A DNA stretch of 64,000 nucleotides, taken from the NCBI RefSeq assembly GCF_900637975.1, contig NZ_LR134477.1, positions 2,232,001-2,296,000 on the forward strand, in the 5' to 3' direction. The stretch comes from Actinomyces viscosus. GTDB lineage: Bacteria; Actinomycetota; Actinomycetes; Actinomycetales; Actinomycetaceae. The position numbers were made by a program, and so were the translations under genes. Position 1 is the stretch's first letter. Each line of letters starts with the position of its first letter. The notes below the pieces were generated by a model that made no database searches, had not been told where the DNA came from, and saw only the letters and a list, made by a program, of their open reading frames with translations. Shown here piece by piece: positions 1 through 9,279 of the stretch.

Positions 1-164
1 GGGCCGAGTCCTTTTTCAACGGCTGCAGGCCAGCGGCACGCACCACACCGGCACCGCCCTCACGCTGACAGCTCCCGGTCACCCGGCAACTCACGCCGCC
101 GTCCGTCCGCGATGTCAGAGACCTCATAGGTGTCACGGATGAAGAAGCGCGCAAGGATAAGGGC

Positions 165-584
165 ATGGCCGATTCAGCACAGCCCACCTTCTCGCGACTG
201 TCCACCGCCCGCGTGACCACGGATCGTCCCGCCCGCTACGGCAAGCAGCTGACCGGCCACATGGGCCGTAAGATCACCACCGCGTGGGACGAGGGCGCCG
301 CCTCCGGCTCCCTGACCTTCGACCGCGAGGGGACCGTCACCGGCGTTGTCGCGCTCTCCTGCCACGACGGCGTCCTCCAGCTCGACCTGTCCACTGACGA
401 CGAGCACCTCGAGAGGCTCGAGCACGTCGTCGGCATCCACCTGGCCCGCTTCGGCGCCAAGGAGGGCCTCACCGTGAGCTGGAGCCGTCAGGACGGCACG
501 CCCGGCACCACCCAGGGGCCACTGACCCCGGAGGACCTTGAGCGCATGCGCGCTGAGCGAGAGGCCCGCAAGGCCTCGTCCTGA
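165..584 (+). CDS. DUF2218 family protein
   Basis: A 139-residue soluble protein. The pattern 'ARYGKQLTGHMGRK' near residues 24-37, followed by an acidic stretch with 'DRYLERLEHVVGIHL'-like spacing (LERLEHVVGIHLARF at about 82-96), matches the small DUF2218 family, whose members are often found near iron-uptake genes. No signal peptide or membrane segment is visible. The ATG at 165 follows a purine-rich stretch (gcaaggataaggg) that can serve as ribosome binding site. It converges with the MFS gene at 643. Its biochemical role is not known; the family call is fairly secure. Confidence 0.75.
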   Translation: MADSAQPTFSRLSTARVTTDRPARYGKQLTGHMGRKITTAWDEGAASGSLTFDREGTVTGVVALSCHDGVLQLDLSTDDEHLERLEHVVGIHLARFGAKEGLTVSWSRQDGTPGTTQGPLTPEDLERMRAEREARKASS

Positions 585-642
585 TCGGCTCCCCTCGTCT
601 CTGTCCCGCGCGACTCGGGCCGGTGTCACCGGCCCGAGCCGG

Positions 643-2091
643 CTACGTGGCCGAGGCCTCCTCGGCCACGGGGTCACCCACCCGCAGCATGAGGAGCAGG
701 CCGGTGGCCAGCACGGCGACGATCCCGAGGATCCCCCAGTAGTTGGCCCCCGGCCCGACGACGCGTGTGCCCAGGTAGATGAAGATGCCGTACATCATGG
801 GGGCCATGAAGGAGACCGCCCGCCCGGTGGTCGCGTAGAGGCCGAAGATCTCACCCTCCTGCCCCTCGGGGATGATGCGGGCCAGGAAGGAGCGGGCGGC
901 GGACTGGGCCGGCCCCACACAGGCCGACAGGAGCAGACCCAGCACCCAGAAGGCCACCGTGCCGGCGGAGTGCAGGATGAAGACCAGCAGCCCGGCCACC
1001 ACCAGGATGATGAGGCTGGCCATGATGACGTTGCGCGGGCCGAAGCGGTCGTCGAGCCGCCCGGCGGCGATCGTGGCGATACCGGCCACGATGTTGGCGA
1101 CGATGGCGAAGATGATGACGTCGCCCGATGAGAAGCCGAAGGTGTTCTGGGCGATGATGCCGCCGTAGGTGAAGACTCCGGCCAGGCCGTCGCGGAAGAC
1201 GGCGGCGGCGAGCAGGAACCACAGCAGCCGCGGCTGGAAGTGGTGAAGCTGGAGCAGCGTGCGCCACAGCAGCCTGTAGGAGGTCAGGATCGACTCCTTG
1301 TGCTCGACATGGTGGGACACGGCCTCCTCGGGCTCGACCTCCATGCCAGCCCGGTCCCGTCCCGGCTCGGCGGACGCCAGGCCCTCATCCATCTCCTCAT
1401 CGCGGTCCGTGCGAGAGCGCCCGAGCCTGCGGGAGCGGTTGATGAGGACCGGGAGCGCGGACAGGCCGAACCAGGCCGCGGAGGCCAGCATGGCCACGCG
1501 CACCCCCATGCCGCTGCCGGCGGGGAAGGAGATGAGAGGACTCGGCCCGACCAGGGTGACGTAGAGGATGAGCAGCAGGACGATGCCGCCGAGGTACCCC
1601 ATCCCCCACCCCAGGCCGCTGACGGCGCCGATCCGGTCCTTGGAGGCCAGGTGGTTGAGGATGGCGTTGTAGTTGACGGAGGCCAGCTCGAAGAAGATGT
1701 TGCCGATCCCCAGCAGGACGATGCCGAGCCACAGATAGCCGGGCTCCGGCCGCACGAGGAACAGCGCCGCCGAGACCGCCACCACCACGGCGGTGTAGCC
1801 CCCGAGCCAGAAGATGGTCCGCCCGGCCCTGTCGGAGCGCTGCCCGGTCACGGGCGCCAGCAGGGCGATGAACAGTCCGGCGACCGCCAGCCCGATCGAC
1901 AGCGACGACTCGTTGTCCGCCTTGGGCCCGAAGGAGTCGCTGACCAGGTAGACGGTGAAGACGAAGGTGGTGATGACGGCGTTGAAGGCCGCCGATCCCC
2001 AGTCCCACAGGCCCCAGGCGATGACGGGCCAGGACAGGAGCCGGGTGCGGGAGCCGGCCTGCGTGGGAGCAGGCGTCACTGTCGTGCTCAT
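643..2091 (-). CDS. MFS permease, UMF1/Atg22-like
   Basis: An integral membrane transporter of about 482 residues with roughly twelve hydrophobic segments and a charged cytoplasmic loop in the middle (Asp/Glu/Arg-rich, near residues 215-260), as in UMF1-type permeases related to Atg22. The sequence WGLWDWGSAAFNAVITTFVF near the N-terminus is typical of that group. The open frame extends upstream to 2166, but the ATG at 2091 gives a natural N-terminus (MSTTVTPAPTQ) and puts the first membrane segment at the expected place. It lies 77 bases downstream of ispD on the same strand. The substrate cannot be inferred. Confidence 0.8.
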   Translation of the reverse strand: MSTTVTPAPTQAGSRTRLLSWPVIAWGLWDWGSAAFNAVITTFVFTVYLVSDSFGPKADNESSLSIGLAVAGLFIALLAPVTGQRSDRAGRTIFWLGGYTAVVVAVSAALFLVRPEPGYLWLGIVLLGIGNIFFELASVNYNAILNHLASKDRIGAVSGLGWGMGYLGGIVLLLILYVTLVGPSPLISFPAGSGMGVRVAMLASAAWFGLSALPVLINRSRRLGRSRTDRDEEMDEGLASAEPGRDRAGMEVEPEEAVSHHVEHKESILTSYRLLWRTLLQLHHFQPRLLWFLLAAAVFRDGLAGVFTYGGIIAQNTFGFSSGDVIIFAIVANIVAGIATIAAGRLDDRFGPRNVIMASLIILVVAGLLVFILHSAGTVAFWVLGLLLSACVGPAQSAARSFLARIIPEGQEGEIFGLYATTGRAVSFMAPMMYGIFIYLGTRVVGPGANYWGILGIVAVLATGLLLMLRVGDPVAEEASAT

Positions 2092-2168
2092 GGGAGAGAC
2101 GATAGAACCATCTGTGCTTGTCACGGTATCGAAAGGGAAACAGAACTCATCGTCAGTTCTCCCCATCC

Positions 2169-3047
2169 TCAGGAGATCTGTCGCGGTCCTTCGTGGGACC
2201 GGCGCTCCAGGAGCAGCTCGGCCAGGGCCAGGTCCATCGGCGTCGTCACCTTCATGGCGCGTTCGTCCCCGGCGACGACGACTACGCGGCCACCGCGGGC
2301 CTCGACCAGGCCGGCGTCGTCAGAGGCGGCGAGCGCCTCGTCCCCGGCCCGCTGGGCCCCGGCGCGGTGGGCGGCCACCAGTGCGCCCGTCTCGAAACCC
2401 TGCGGGGTCTGGACCGCCCGGAGCCGGGCTCTTCGGGGAGTGCCGACGACGGGCTCGGGCTCGCCGGCCTCACCGGCCTCGACCTCCTTGACGGTGTCGG
2501 TCACGGGCAGTGCCGGGACCACGGCCTCGTGCCCGGCGCGCACGGCGGCGATCACCCGCCGCGTCACCTCCGGCGGCGTCAGCGCTCGCGCCGCGTCGTG
2601 GACGACGACGACGTCGGCCTGCGGCACCGCGGCCAGGGCCGCCGCGAGCCCCAGGGCCACGGAGGCCTGCCGCGAGTGCGCCGAGCCGGCAACGACCTGG
2701 ATCCCGGTTCCCGCCCCCCGCGCCTGGATGGGATCCGTCTCCCGGCGCCCGCCTGGCGCACCGTCCGGCAGGTCGTCGGTCAGACCGTCGGTCAGACCGT
2801 CGAGCTCAGCGCGGAAGCGCTCGACGTCGTCGGCAGGGGCGGTGACAACGAGGTGGCTGACCTCCCCGGAGGCGATGAGGCCGGTTGCCGCTCGCCGCAG
2901 GAGGCTGATGCCGCCGAGAGGGACGAGGGCCTTGGGGACACCGGCCCCCAGGCGGGAGCCGGAGCCCGCCGCGGTGAGAACGGCGACCGCCCCAGCCGGA
3001 GCGGACTCGGGCGGGGCGGATGACTGGGATGCAGGAGTGGTGCTCAC
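2169..3047 (-). CDS. ispD: 2-C-methyl-D-erythritol 4-phosphate cytidylyltransferase
   Basis: IspD transfers CMP to methylerythritol 4-phosphate in the non-mevalonate isoprenoid pathway (cytoplasm). The nucleotide-binding signature AAGSGSRLGAGVPKALVPLGG is at residues ~26-46, and the family motif VVVHDAARALT is at ~146-156. At 292 residues it is longer than most IspD (about 230), owing to an Ala/Ser-rich N-terminus and an insertion near residues 85-110 (DGLTDGLTDDLPDG). It follows carD by 51 bases in the same direction, a pairing common in actinobacteria. No ispF lies next to it in the window. Confidence 0.9.
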   Translation of the reverse strand: MSTTPASQSSAPPESAPAGAVAVLTAAGSGSRLGAGVPKALVPLGGISLLRRAATGLIASGEVSHLVVTAPADDVERFRAELDGLTDGLTDDLPDGAPGGRRETDPIQARGAGTGIQVVAGSAHSRQASVALGLAAALAAVPQADVVVVHDAARALTPPEVTRRVIAAVRAGHEAVVPALPVTDTVKEVEAGEAGEPEPVVGTPRRARLRAVQTPQGFETGALVAAHRAGAQRAGDEALAASDDAGLVEARGGRVVVVAGDERAMKVTTPMDLALAELLLERRSHEGPRQIS

Positions 3048-3098
3048 GAGCAGGACGCTACCGTGCGCGTCACCGCCTGAGCCCGAGCTCCGTGCGGT

Positions 3099-3581
3099 TC
3101 AGGAGGCGAGGACCTCGTCCAGGCGGGACTCGGCCTCCTCCTCCGGGGTCTTCTGGGCCAGGGCCAGCTCGGAGACGAGGATCTGACGGGCCTTGGCCAG
3201 CATGCGCTTCTCACCGGCGGACAGGCCCCGGTCCGTGTCACGACGGGAGAGGTCCCGCACCACCTCAGCGACCTTGATGACGTCTCCGGAGGCGATCTTC
3301 TCCTGGTTGGCCTTGAACCGGCGAGACCAGTTCGTGGGCTCCTCGGTCAACGGTGCTCGCAGCACCTCGAAAACTCTTTCCAGCCCGGTCTCGTCAACGA
3401 CGTCGCGGACGCCGATGAGCTCGACGCTTTCGGCGGGGACCAGGATGGTCAGGTCACCCTGAGCCACCTCGAGCTGCAGGTATGTCTTCTCCTCACCGCG
3501 TACCTTGCGCTGCCGGATATCAATGATCCGGGCGGCCCCGTGGTGCGGGTAGACGACAGTCTCACCGACTTCATAGGTCAT
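3099..3581 (-). CDS. carD: CarD/CdnL family RNA polymerase-binding regulator
   Basis: A 160-residue protein beginning [19 protein letters not shown], the conserved start of the CarD RNA-polymerase-interacting (Tudor-like) domain, followed by the basic helical C-terminal DNA-binding domain ([17 protein letters not shown], then [20 protein letters not shown]). CarD/CdnL binds the polymerase beta subunit and stabilises open complexes, especially at rRNA promoters, and is essential in mycobacteria. Length matches the family. It is the first gene of a leftward carD-ispD-permease unit; the region upstream (3582-3720) separates it from the regulator gene on the same strand. Confidence 0.93.
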   Translation of the reverse strand: MTYEVGETVVYPHHGAARIIDIRQRKVRGEEKTYLQLEVAQGDLTILVPAESVELIGVRDVVDETGLERVFEVLRAPLTEEPTNWSRRFKANQEKIASGDVIKVAEVVRDLSRRDTDRGLSAGEKRMLAKARQILVSELALAQKTPEEEAESRLDEVLAS

Positions 3582-3720
3582 AAGGATGACTCTCCAGACT
3601 GGTTTGCGGGCCTCTAGTTTATCAGGTCATTCCGCGAAAAGATCGGGGACGTATCTCACAGGGGTCACGGCGGTCACGGTTCAAATCAGGGCGGGAATGC
3701 GAGGGCCCCGGAAAGAGGGT

Positions 3721-4584
3721 TCAGCGCTCCGAGCCGCTGTCGAGTCGATAGCCAAGGCCTCTGACCGTGGTGATGAGAACCGGTTTGGAGGCGTCGGCCT
3801 CAATCCTGCCCCGCAGTCGTTTGACGTGGACGTCCAGGGTTTTGGTGTCCCCCTCGTAATCAGGTCCCCAGAGGCGCTCGATGATCTGGCTGCGGGTGAG
3901 AACACGTCCGGGATGCCTCAGAAACAGCTCCAGGAGATCGAACTCCCGCAGCGGCATGGCCACGGGCTCGCCGTCGACCCTGACCTCGTGGCGCTCCACG
4001 TCCATCCGCACCCGGCCGGCAGCCAGAACCTGCTCGGGCTCTACGGGGACCGCCCGACTACGGCGCAGAACGGCCTTGAGGCGGGCCAGAAGCTCCCGGT
4101 AGGAGTAGGGCTTGGTGACGTAGTCGTCGGCGCCGATCTCCAGGCCGACGATCTTGTCCAGCTCGGTGTCCTTGGCGCTGAGCATGATGACCGGCACGGA
4201 GGAGGACCGCCGGATACGGGTGCACACCTCGGTCCCGTCCAGGCGCGGCAGCATGAGATCCAGCAGGACCAGGTCGATGGGCCCCACGCCGCCGGGTCGT
4301 CGGGAGGACTCGAAGATCTCGACGGCGCGCTGGCCGTCCTCGGCCTCGACCACCTCGAAGCCGTCGCGCCGCAGGCCGAAGGCGAGCGGGTCGCGGAAGT
4401 TCTCCTCGTCCTCGACCAGGAGGATGCGGGTCGGGCCGACCGGCGACGTCGGCGACGCCGGCGGCGACATCGACGATGCCGGTGACGCCACGGTCCGCGC
4501 CGCGGCCTGTCCCACGGCCGGCGCTGCGGAGGCCGTAGAGGACACAGAGGATGCGGAGGACGCGGAGGACTCTGCCGGGCTCAC
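3721..4584 (-). CDS. regX3: OmpR-family response regulator, RegX3-like
   Basis: A receiver domain (residues ~50-165; acidic pocket in LLVEDEENF, phospho-acceptor Asp in VLLDLMLP, Lys in DDYVTKPYSY) followed by a winged-helix DNA-binding domain ending VRGLGYRL. It begins with GTG overlapping the kinase stop by four bases (GTGA), so the pair is translationally coupled. The N-terminus carries an unusual ~50-residue Ser/Ala/Pro-rich extension before the receiver, so a later start is possible. With the kinase upstream and phoU divergent, it matches the SenX3-RegX3 phosphate-response arrangement of actinobacteria. The symbol is assigned by this context and domain type, not by alignment. Confidence 0.85.
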   Translation of the reverse strand: MSPAESSASSASSVSSTASAAPAVGQAAARTVASPASSMSPPASPTSPVGPTRILLVEDEENFRDPLAFGLRRDGFEVVEAEDGQRAVEIFESSRRPGGVGPIDLVLLDLMLPRLDGTEVCTRIRRSSSVPVIMLSAKDTELDKIVGLEIGADDYVTKPYSYRELLARLKAVLRRSRAVPVEPEQVLAAGRVRMDVERHEVRVDGEPVAMPLREFDLLELFLRHPGRVLTRSQIIERLWGPDYEGDTKTLDVHVKRLRGRIEADASKPVLITTVRGLGYRLDSGSER

Positions 4585-5870
4585 GACGCACTCCTTGACG
4601 ACCGATCTGAAGGCCGCCCTGGAGAGGGCTCCGGCGACTGGCCGGCTGCGTCGTCGATCGGATCGCCCTCGACCGGATCCTCCTCAGCGGGACCTTCCGC
4701 ACCGGGCTCGTTGTGGACCGGCTCCCCCTCGGGCAGGCGCGGGAGCACGAGGGTGAAGGTGGATCCCCGTCCCGGGGCGGACCACAGCTCGACGGTGCCG
4801 CCGTGGTCGGCGGCCACGTGCTTGACGATGCTCAGCCCCAGGCCGGTGCCGCCGGTGGCGCGCGAGCGGGCCTTGTCGACTCGGTAGAAGCGCTCGAAGA
4901 CGCGCTCCTGCTCCTCCTTGGGGATGCCGATCCCCTGGTCGACGACGGCGATGCGCACGATCTCGGGGTCCTGCGGGTCCTGCGAGACGCCCACCGACAC
5001 CCGGGTGCGGGGCTCGGAGTAGCGGATGGCGTTGTCCAGCAGGTTGCGCACGGCGGTGGTGATGAGGGCGGCGTCGCCGCGCACCCGCAGCCCCTTGGTG
5101 CCTCCGGCCACGAGGGTGATCTGGCGGCCGTCGGCCTCGACGCGAACCCGGTCCACGGCCTCGGCGACAACCTCGTCGATGTCGACGACCTCGGGCTCGG
5201 CCAGGGCGTCGCCCTCCTGGAGCCGGGTGAGCTCGATGATCTCCTGGACCAGGACACCCAGCCGGCGGGCCTCCTTGCGCATGCGCCCGGAGTAGTCGCG
5301 CACGAAGTCGGGGTCGTCGGCGCCGGCCTCGACGGTCTCGGCCAGCAGCTGGATCGCGCCGACCGGGGTCTTGAGCTCGTGGGAGACGTTGGCGACGAAG
5401 TCGCGGCGCATGGCCTCCACCCGGCGGGCCGCGGTGTGGTCCTCGATGAGGATGAGGACGCGTCCCTGCCCGATGCCGGCCACGCGCACCTGCAGATGGA
5501 ACTGGCCGGCCCCCGGGACCCTCCCCCGGGCCACGGTGACGGCGGCGTCCTGAGCCCGGCCCGAGGTTCGGACCCGCCTGACCATCTCCGCCACGGTCGG
5601 CTCGACGACGGCGTCGTCGCGCACGATGTTGAAGGTGTAGGCCGACGCCGAGGCGCGCAGGACCTCGTCGTCGTCATCGAGGACGACGACCGTCGAGCGC
5701 AGCGCGGCCAGGACCGGGACGGTCGTGTCGGTCCCGGCCAGGCCGGCGAGGTCGGCGGCGCTCGTGGCCGCCTCGCGCCTGCGACGGGACAGCACGACGC
5801 CGATCCCCGCCCCCAGGCACACGAGACCCACGGCGGCGGCAGCAAGGAGAATGGTGACGGTTGGACCCAC
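4581..5870 (-). CDS. senX3: sensor histidine kinase, SenX3-like
   Basis: One N-terminal membrane segment (ILLAAAAVGLVCLGAGIGVVL), a PAS-like linker, a HisKA dimerisation domain with the phospho-acceptor His in NVSHELKTPVGAI, and an HATPase domain with N-box (RNLLDNAIRYSE), DQGIGIP and GTGLGLSIV. The longer open frame to 6056 has an unlikely Arg/Pro-rich start. The GTG at 5870 places the membrane helix at residues ~5-30, as in SenX3. The C-terminus is Glu/Pro-rich. In mycobacteria SenX3 controls the phosphate regulon together with PhoU, which fits the divergent phoU here. Confidence 0.87.
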   Translation of the reverse strand: MGPTVTILLAAAAVGLVCLGAGIGVVLSRRRREAATSAADLAGLAGTDTTVPVLAALRSTVVVLDDDDEVLRASASAYTFNIVRDDAVVEPTVAEMVRRVRTSGRAQDAAVTVARGRVPGAGQFHLQVRVAGIGQGRVLILIEDHTAARRVEAMRRDFVANVSHELKTPVGAIQLLAETVEAGADDPDFVRDYSGRMRKEARRLGVLVQEIIELTRLQEGDALAEPEVVDIDEVVAEAVDRVRVEADGRQITLVAGGTKGLRVRGDAALITTAVRNLLDNAIRYSEPRTRVSVGVSQDPQDPEIVRIAVVDQGIGIPKEEQERVFERFYRVDKARSRATGGTGLGLSIVKHVAADHGGTVELWSAPGRGSTFTLVLPRLPEGEPVHNEPGAEGPAEEDPVEGDPIDDAAGQSPEPSPGRPSDRSSRSAS

Positions 5871-6092
5871 GTTTCTAGGGTAGTTGAGACCCGACGGCGC
5901 TTTCCGGCCGGATCCGCCCCTGGGCGTGCCGCTTGCGGCGACGTCACAGGGCTGCTGTGCTTGGGACCGGTATCCACCGATATCCTTTGGCAGCACCCTC
6001 GGCGGCAGCGCTGAGCGGCGCCGTCGAGCCGCATCATCGACATCACCGACCGGCACGAGTCATCGGCCCCCGCCCGGAACAGGAGCAGCCTC

Positions 6093-6773
6093 ATGCGCGC
6101 CATCTTCAATCAGGAGCTCAAGCAGCTGGGCTCCGACCTCGAGTCCATGGCCAACCAGGTCGCCACCGCGATCGAGCGGGCCGCGGAGTCCCTGCGCCAG
6201 GGGGACATCGTCATCGCCGAGCAGGTGATCGACGCCGACGAGCGCATCAATGACCTCCAGCGGGACATCGACGACCTGTGCGTCATGCTGCTGGCCCGTC
6301 AGCAGCCGGTGGCCGGGGACCTGCGCAACGTCCTGTCCGCGCTGCGCATGGCCCAGACTCTGGAGCGCCAGGGCGACCTGGCTCGTCACGTGGCGGCCAT
6401 CGCCCGGGGCCGCTACCCCGAGCCGCCGCTGCCCGAGCCGGTCCTGGGGCTCATCCTCCAGATGGCGGACCTGGCGGTGCGCGCGGGCAAGGACGTCGCC
6501 CGGCTCATCTCGACGCGGGACCTGGAGCTGGCCGCCGTCATCCAGTCCAACGACGCCGAGCTCGACGCCCTGCACCGGCGCTCCTTCCAGATGATCCTGG
6601 ACCCGGCCCACGACCTGAGCCGCCAGCAGGTCATCGACGCCGTCCTCATGGGGCGGTTCCTGGAGCGCTTCGGCGACCACTCGACGTCGGTGGCCAGCCG
6701 CGTGGCCTACCTCGTCTCGGGGGCCTCCATGCCGGAGACCCACGACGCCGAGGACGCCGACGCGCTCCACTGA
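6093..6773 (+). CDS. phoU: phosphate signalling protein PhoU
   Basis: A 226-residue all-helical protein with two PhoU repeats (metal-binding pattern ExxDxxIxxLxxxI at ~45-60, and a second with RFLERFGDHSTSVA at ~188-201). PhoU couples the Pst phosphate transporter to the phosphate-responsive histidine kinase and dampens signalling when phosphate is plentiful. It starts MRAIFNQEL after an AGGAGCAG ribosome binding site. It is transcribed away from the SenX3-like kinase, with about 220 bases between them as a shared regulatory region. No pst genes are in the window. Confidence 0.92.
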   Translation: MRAIFNQELKQLGSDLESMANQVATAIERAAESLRQGDIVIAEQVIDADERINDLQRDIDDLCVMLLARQQPVAGDLRNVLSALRMAQTLERQGDLARHVAAIARGRYPEPPLPEPVLGLILQMADLAVRAGKDVARLISTRDLELAAVIQSNDAELDALHRRSFQMILDPAHDLSRQQVIDAVLMGRFLERFGDHSTSVASRVAYLVSGASMPETHDAEDADALH

Positions 6774-6793
6774 GCGATCCGCGCCAACGAGAC

Positions 6794-6830
6794 GGGCGGC
6801 GTCGAACCTTTCTCAGGTTCGACGCCGCCC
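6794..6830. terminator. bidirectional hairpin between phoU and gpmA
   Basis: A perfect 15-bp stem (6794-6808 with 6816-6830) and a 7-base loop lie between the convergent 3' ends of phoU and gpmA. There is no strong T-run on either side, as is common for high-G+C actinobacterial terminators. Confidence 0.75.
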
Positions 6831-6863
6831 GCGTCCTTGAGGGGAAGCGGAGAGCCGGTGGGC

Positions 6864-7601
6864 TCACTTGCCCTGGTTGGCCACCGCCGCGATCTTGGCC
6901 TCGGCCTCGGGGTCGAGGTAGCGGCCGCCCTTCTTGAGGGGCTTGAGGGTCTCCTCGTCGAGCTCGTAGACCAGCGGGATCCCGGTGGGGATGTTGACGC
7001 CGGCGATGTCGTCGTCGGAGATGTCGTCGAGGTGCTTGACGATGGCGCGCAGCGAGTTGCCGTGGGCGGCGATCATGACGGTCTTGCCGGTCTTGATCTC
7101 CGGGACGATGGTGCCCTCCCAGTAGGGCAGGAGACGCTCGAGGACGTCCTTGAGGCACTCGGTGGCCGGAATGGGCTCGCCGGCGTAGCGGGGGTCGGTG
7201 TCCTGGGAGAACTCGGAGCCGGGCTCGATGGCGGGCGGCGGCACGTCGTAGGAGCGGCGCCACTGCATGAACTGCTCCTCCCCGTACTCGTCGCGGATCT
7301 CCTTCTTGTTCTTGCCCTGCAGGGCGCCGTAGTGGCGCTCGTTGAGGCGCCAGTCGCGCTCCACCGGGATCCAGTGACGGTCGGCGGCGTCCAGGGACAG
7401 GTTGGCGGTCATGATGGCGCGGCGCAGCATCGAGGTGAAGAGCTTCTCGGGGAGGACACCGGCCTCCTTGAGGAGCTCGCCGCCGTGGACGGCCTCGGCG
7501 CGGCCCTTGTCTGACAGCGGGACGTCGACCCAGCCGGTGAAGAGGTTCTTCGCGTTCCATTCGCTCTCGCCGTGGCGGAGCAGTACGAGGGTGTAAGCCA
7601 T
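6864..7601 (-). CDS. gpmA: 2,3-bisphosphoglycerate-dependent phosphoglycerate mutase
   Basis: A 245-residue glycolytic enzyme interconverting 3- and 2-phosphoglycerate. The catalytic signature [10 protein letters not shown] lies at residues ~8-17 (phospho-His 11), the RHYGALQG block follows at about 90, and the second catalytic His is in [13 protein letters not shown] near 185. Length is that of the dPGM family. The open frame runs on to 8012, but the ATG at 7601 is preceded by AGGA at good spacing and gives the family N-terminus. Gene order phoU-senX3/regX3-gpm is common in actinobacteria. Its 5' side borders the miniature element at 7653-7798, which may carry or affect its promoter. Confidence 0.93.
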   Translation of the reverse strand: MAYTLVLLRHGESEWNAKNLFTGWVDVPLSDKGRAEAVHGGELLKEAGVLPEKLFTSMLRRAIMTANLSLDAADRHWIPVERDWRLNERHYGALQGKNKKEIRDEYGEEQFMQWRRSYDVPPPAIEPGSEFSQDTDPRYAGEPIPATECLKDVLERLLPYWEGTIVPEIKTGKTVMIAAHGNSLRAIVKHLDDISDDDIAGVNIPTGIPLVYELDEETLKPLKKGGRYLDPEAEAKIAAVANQGK

Positions 7602-7652
7602 GGCTCTATCCTGCCAGGATCCCCGGCACGGCGCGAGGCCCTGGGGTCCTAG

Positions 7653-7798
7653 AGCCGGTCGCGAAAGCACGATGAGGCGTCCGCGTGTTCGTAGGGTAGG
7701 TCGCGCGGTCGTGCCCTCTACCCCCTCGAACGCGAGCCCTAAGGTACGACCGCGACGGGTCACGTGCCTTGCCGCAGCCCCACATGTCGCAACACGAC
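7653..7798 (-). mobile_element. miniature inverted-repeat element, copy 1
   Basis: A 146-bp non-coding element bounded on both sides by CTAG (7649-7652 and 7799-7802), which looks like a target-site duplication. Its ends form a degenerate inverted repeat (tcgtgttgcga type). The core 7661-7766 is close to 90% identical, in reverse orientation, to 24527-24687. It lies about 50 bp upstream of gpmA. It encodes no transposase, so mobilisation would need one supplied in trans. Confidence 0.7.
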
Positions 7799-8218
7799 CT
7801 AGGACGTCGCTGGGGCCGCGCCCTCGTTCTCCCGCACCTACTCCACGGGCTCCGGGTCGTACTGGCCGGGAGCCGACCGCACTGCACGAGGTCCGGACCC
7901 TCGTGGAGTGCGGTCGCACCTCCCCCAGCAGCACCCCGACCACGTGCAGTAACCCTGCGCGGTACAGACCCCTGGATCGACCGCTCAGCCGCAGCCCCCA
8001 ACAGACTTTCATAACAGGCGCTAGAGCCTGTTGTGCGGGCCGGCTGTACAGGCCGGCGCGGCGAGACGTCGGAACCCGCGATCGCGCCCGGCGGCCACCC
8101 GCTGCCGCTCAGGCTCAGGTCTCTCAGCGGCAGCCCCGACGACGAGAGGTCACCCGCGGACAGGTCCCGCCCTCACGCCACTGACATGAAGGCCATATTC
8201 ACGTATTGAAAACACGGC
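7799..8218. other. hairpin-rich intergenic stretch without a gene
   Basis: No convincing gene is seen between gpmA and lsr2. The stretch holds an 18-bp inverted repeat with one mismatch (7874-7891 with 7899-7916) and a palindrome around CTAG (8013-8034, ATAACAGGCG-CTAG-AGCCTGTTGT). The latter resembles the junction of two insertion-element ends at a CTAG target. The open frames here have no family features. Confidence 0.45.
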
Positions 8219-8254
8219 GGCCCTGGTAATGCGCCGGAGCGCGTAACCAGGGCC
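8219..8254 (-). terminator. hairpin downstream of lsr2
   Basis: A perfect 9-bp stem (8219-8227 with 8246-8254) lies 80 bases past the lsr2 stop. On the minus strand it is followed after a few bases by TGTTTTC. It is a likely intrinsic terminator. Confidence 0.6.
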
Positions 8255-8334
8255 ACGGTGCGAGGTGGCAATAAGCTCGAGGTTAGCTCGATGCAGGGTG
8301 CCGACTCACATGAGCCCGCCGCACCCGCGCACTC

Positions 8335-8664
8335 TCAGTTGCTGGGGTTGACCTCGTAGTAGGCCTTGCGCACCTCGGCGGAGACACGACCGCGATCAGA
8401 AACCTCCAGGCCCTGCTCACGGGCCCATTCGCGAATCTTCTGAGTGTCGGAAGGACCGCTGGAACGACGGCGACCGGAACTACGGCGGCCGCCGGTACGA
8501 CGAGCCTTTCCGACCCATTCCTCCAGGGACTCACGAAGAGCCGCTGCGTGCTCATCGTTCAGGTCGATCTCGTAGGTCACGCCATCAAGGGCGAAGGTAA
8601 CGGTCTGGTTGGCCTCGGACCCGTCGACATCGTCGACGAGGATGACCTGAGTCTTCTGTGCCAT
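8335..8664 (-). CDS. lsr2: nucleoid-associated protein Lsr2
   Basis: A 109-residue H-NS-like protein. The N-terminal dimerisation domain opens MAQKTQVILVDDVDGSEA. The C-terminal Lsr2 DNA-binding domain holds IREWAREQGLEVSDRGRVSAEV with the minor-groove RGR motif. An Arg/Gly/Ser-rich linker (GGRRSSGRRRSSG) joins them. Lsr2 bridges DNA and silences AT-rich, often horizontally acquired genes, so the lower-G+C adhesin loci in this window are plausible targets (inference). A GAGGAATC ribosome binding site precedes the ATG. A possible promoter, TTGCAT with TTTAAT 15 bases on, lies at 8752-8726 on the minus strand. Confidence 0.95.
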   Translation of the reverse strand: MAQKTQVILVDDVDGSEANQTVTFALDGVTYEIDLNDEHAAALRESLEEWVGKARRTGGRRSSGRRRSSGPSDTQKIREWAREQGLEVSDRGRVSAEVRKAYYEVNPSN

Positions 8665-9246
8665 GATTCCTCATTCTGACTGGGGGAGCGGGCCTAAGCA
8701 TGTATCCCGCTGCGGACAACGTTAGATTAAACAATAGTCGCCCTCAATGCAACACAACTTTTCGCCAGCTGCATTACTGATCGCACTCACCGTCCTAAAC
8801 CCGCGGCGCCCCGCGCCGGCATACCGCCCCATGCAGCCCGGCCTCGGGGAGGAAAACTGTGAAAGCCCTGATGCCTCCTTTGGAGATCTCCACGAGACAC
8901 GGCTGGACAAACCACGCCCGTCAGGCGCGTCCTTCCAGTCGACTAGAGGTATCCGCAGACCGGTCGAGCCGCGATAGAACGCCTCCCAGAGGGCTCTCAG
9001 AGAGCAGTGGAGGATTCTCTCAGCCGGAAGAGATCAACGACCACCACCGACACCGCGCCCTCATCCCAGGAAGCACCGTCGGGCCAGTAAAATCCCACCC
9101 TCTCCGACGTCCGGCATCACCCCAATCGCTCAACGTTGAGCATTTGGGGCACACACCCCTTCCAGAAAGCAGCGCCGCGGGAGGGCGGACACGGAGGGAG
9201 AGATGTGTCAGAACGCACACCCAACAAGATGCCGGCCAACGCGAAA
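8665..9246. other. intergenic region between lsr2 and tRNA-Thr
   Basis: Apart from the possible lsr2 promoter near 8726-8752, no gene or clear structure is seen in this ~580-base stretch. The open frames in it have no recognisable domain and no good ribosome binding site. Confidence 0.5.
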
Positions 9247-9273
9247 GCCCCGGGAGACAAGTGCTCCCGGGGC
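9247..9273 (-). terminator. terminator after tRNA-Thr
   Basis: A perfect 10-bp G+C-rich stem (9247-9256 with 9264-9273) and a 7-base loop, followed on the minus strand by TTTCGC, begin 7 bases past the tRNA 3' end. Confidence 0.75.
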
Positions 9274-9279
9274 CGATCG

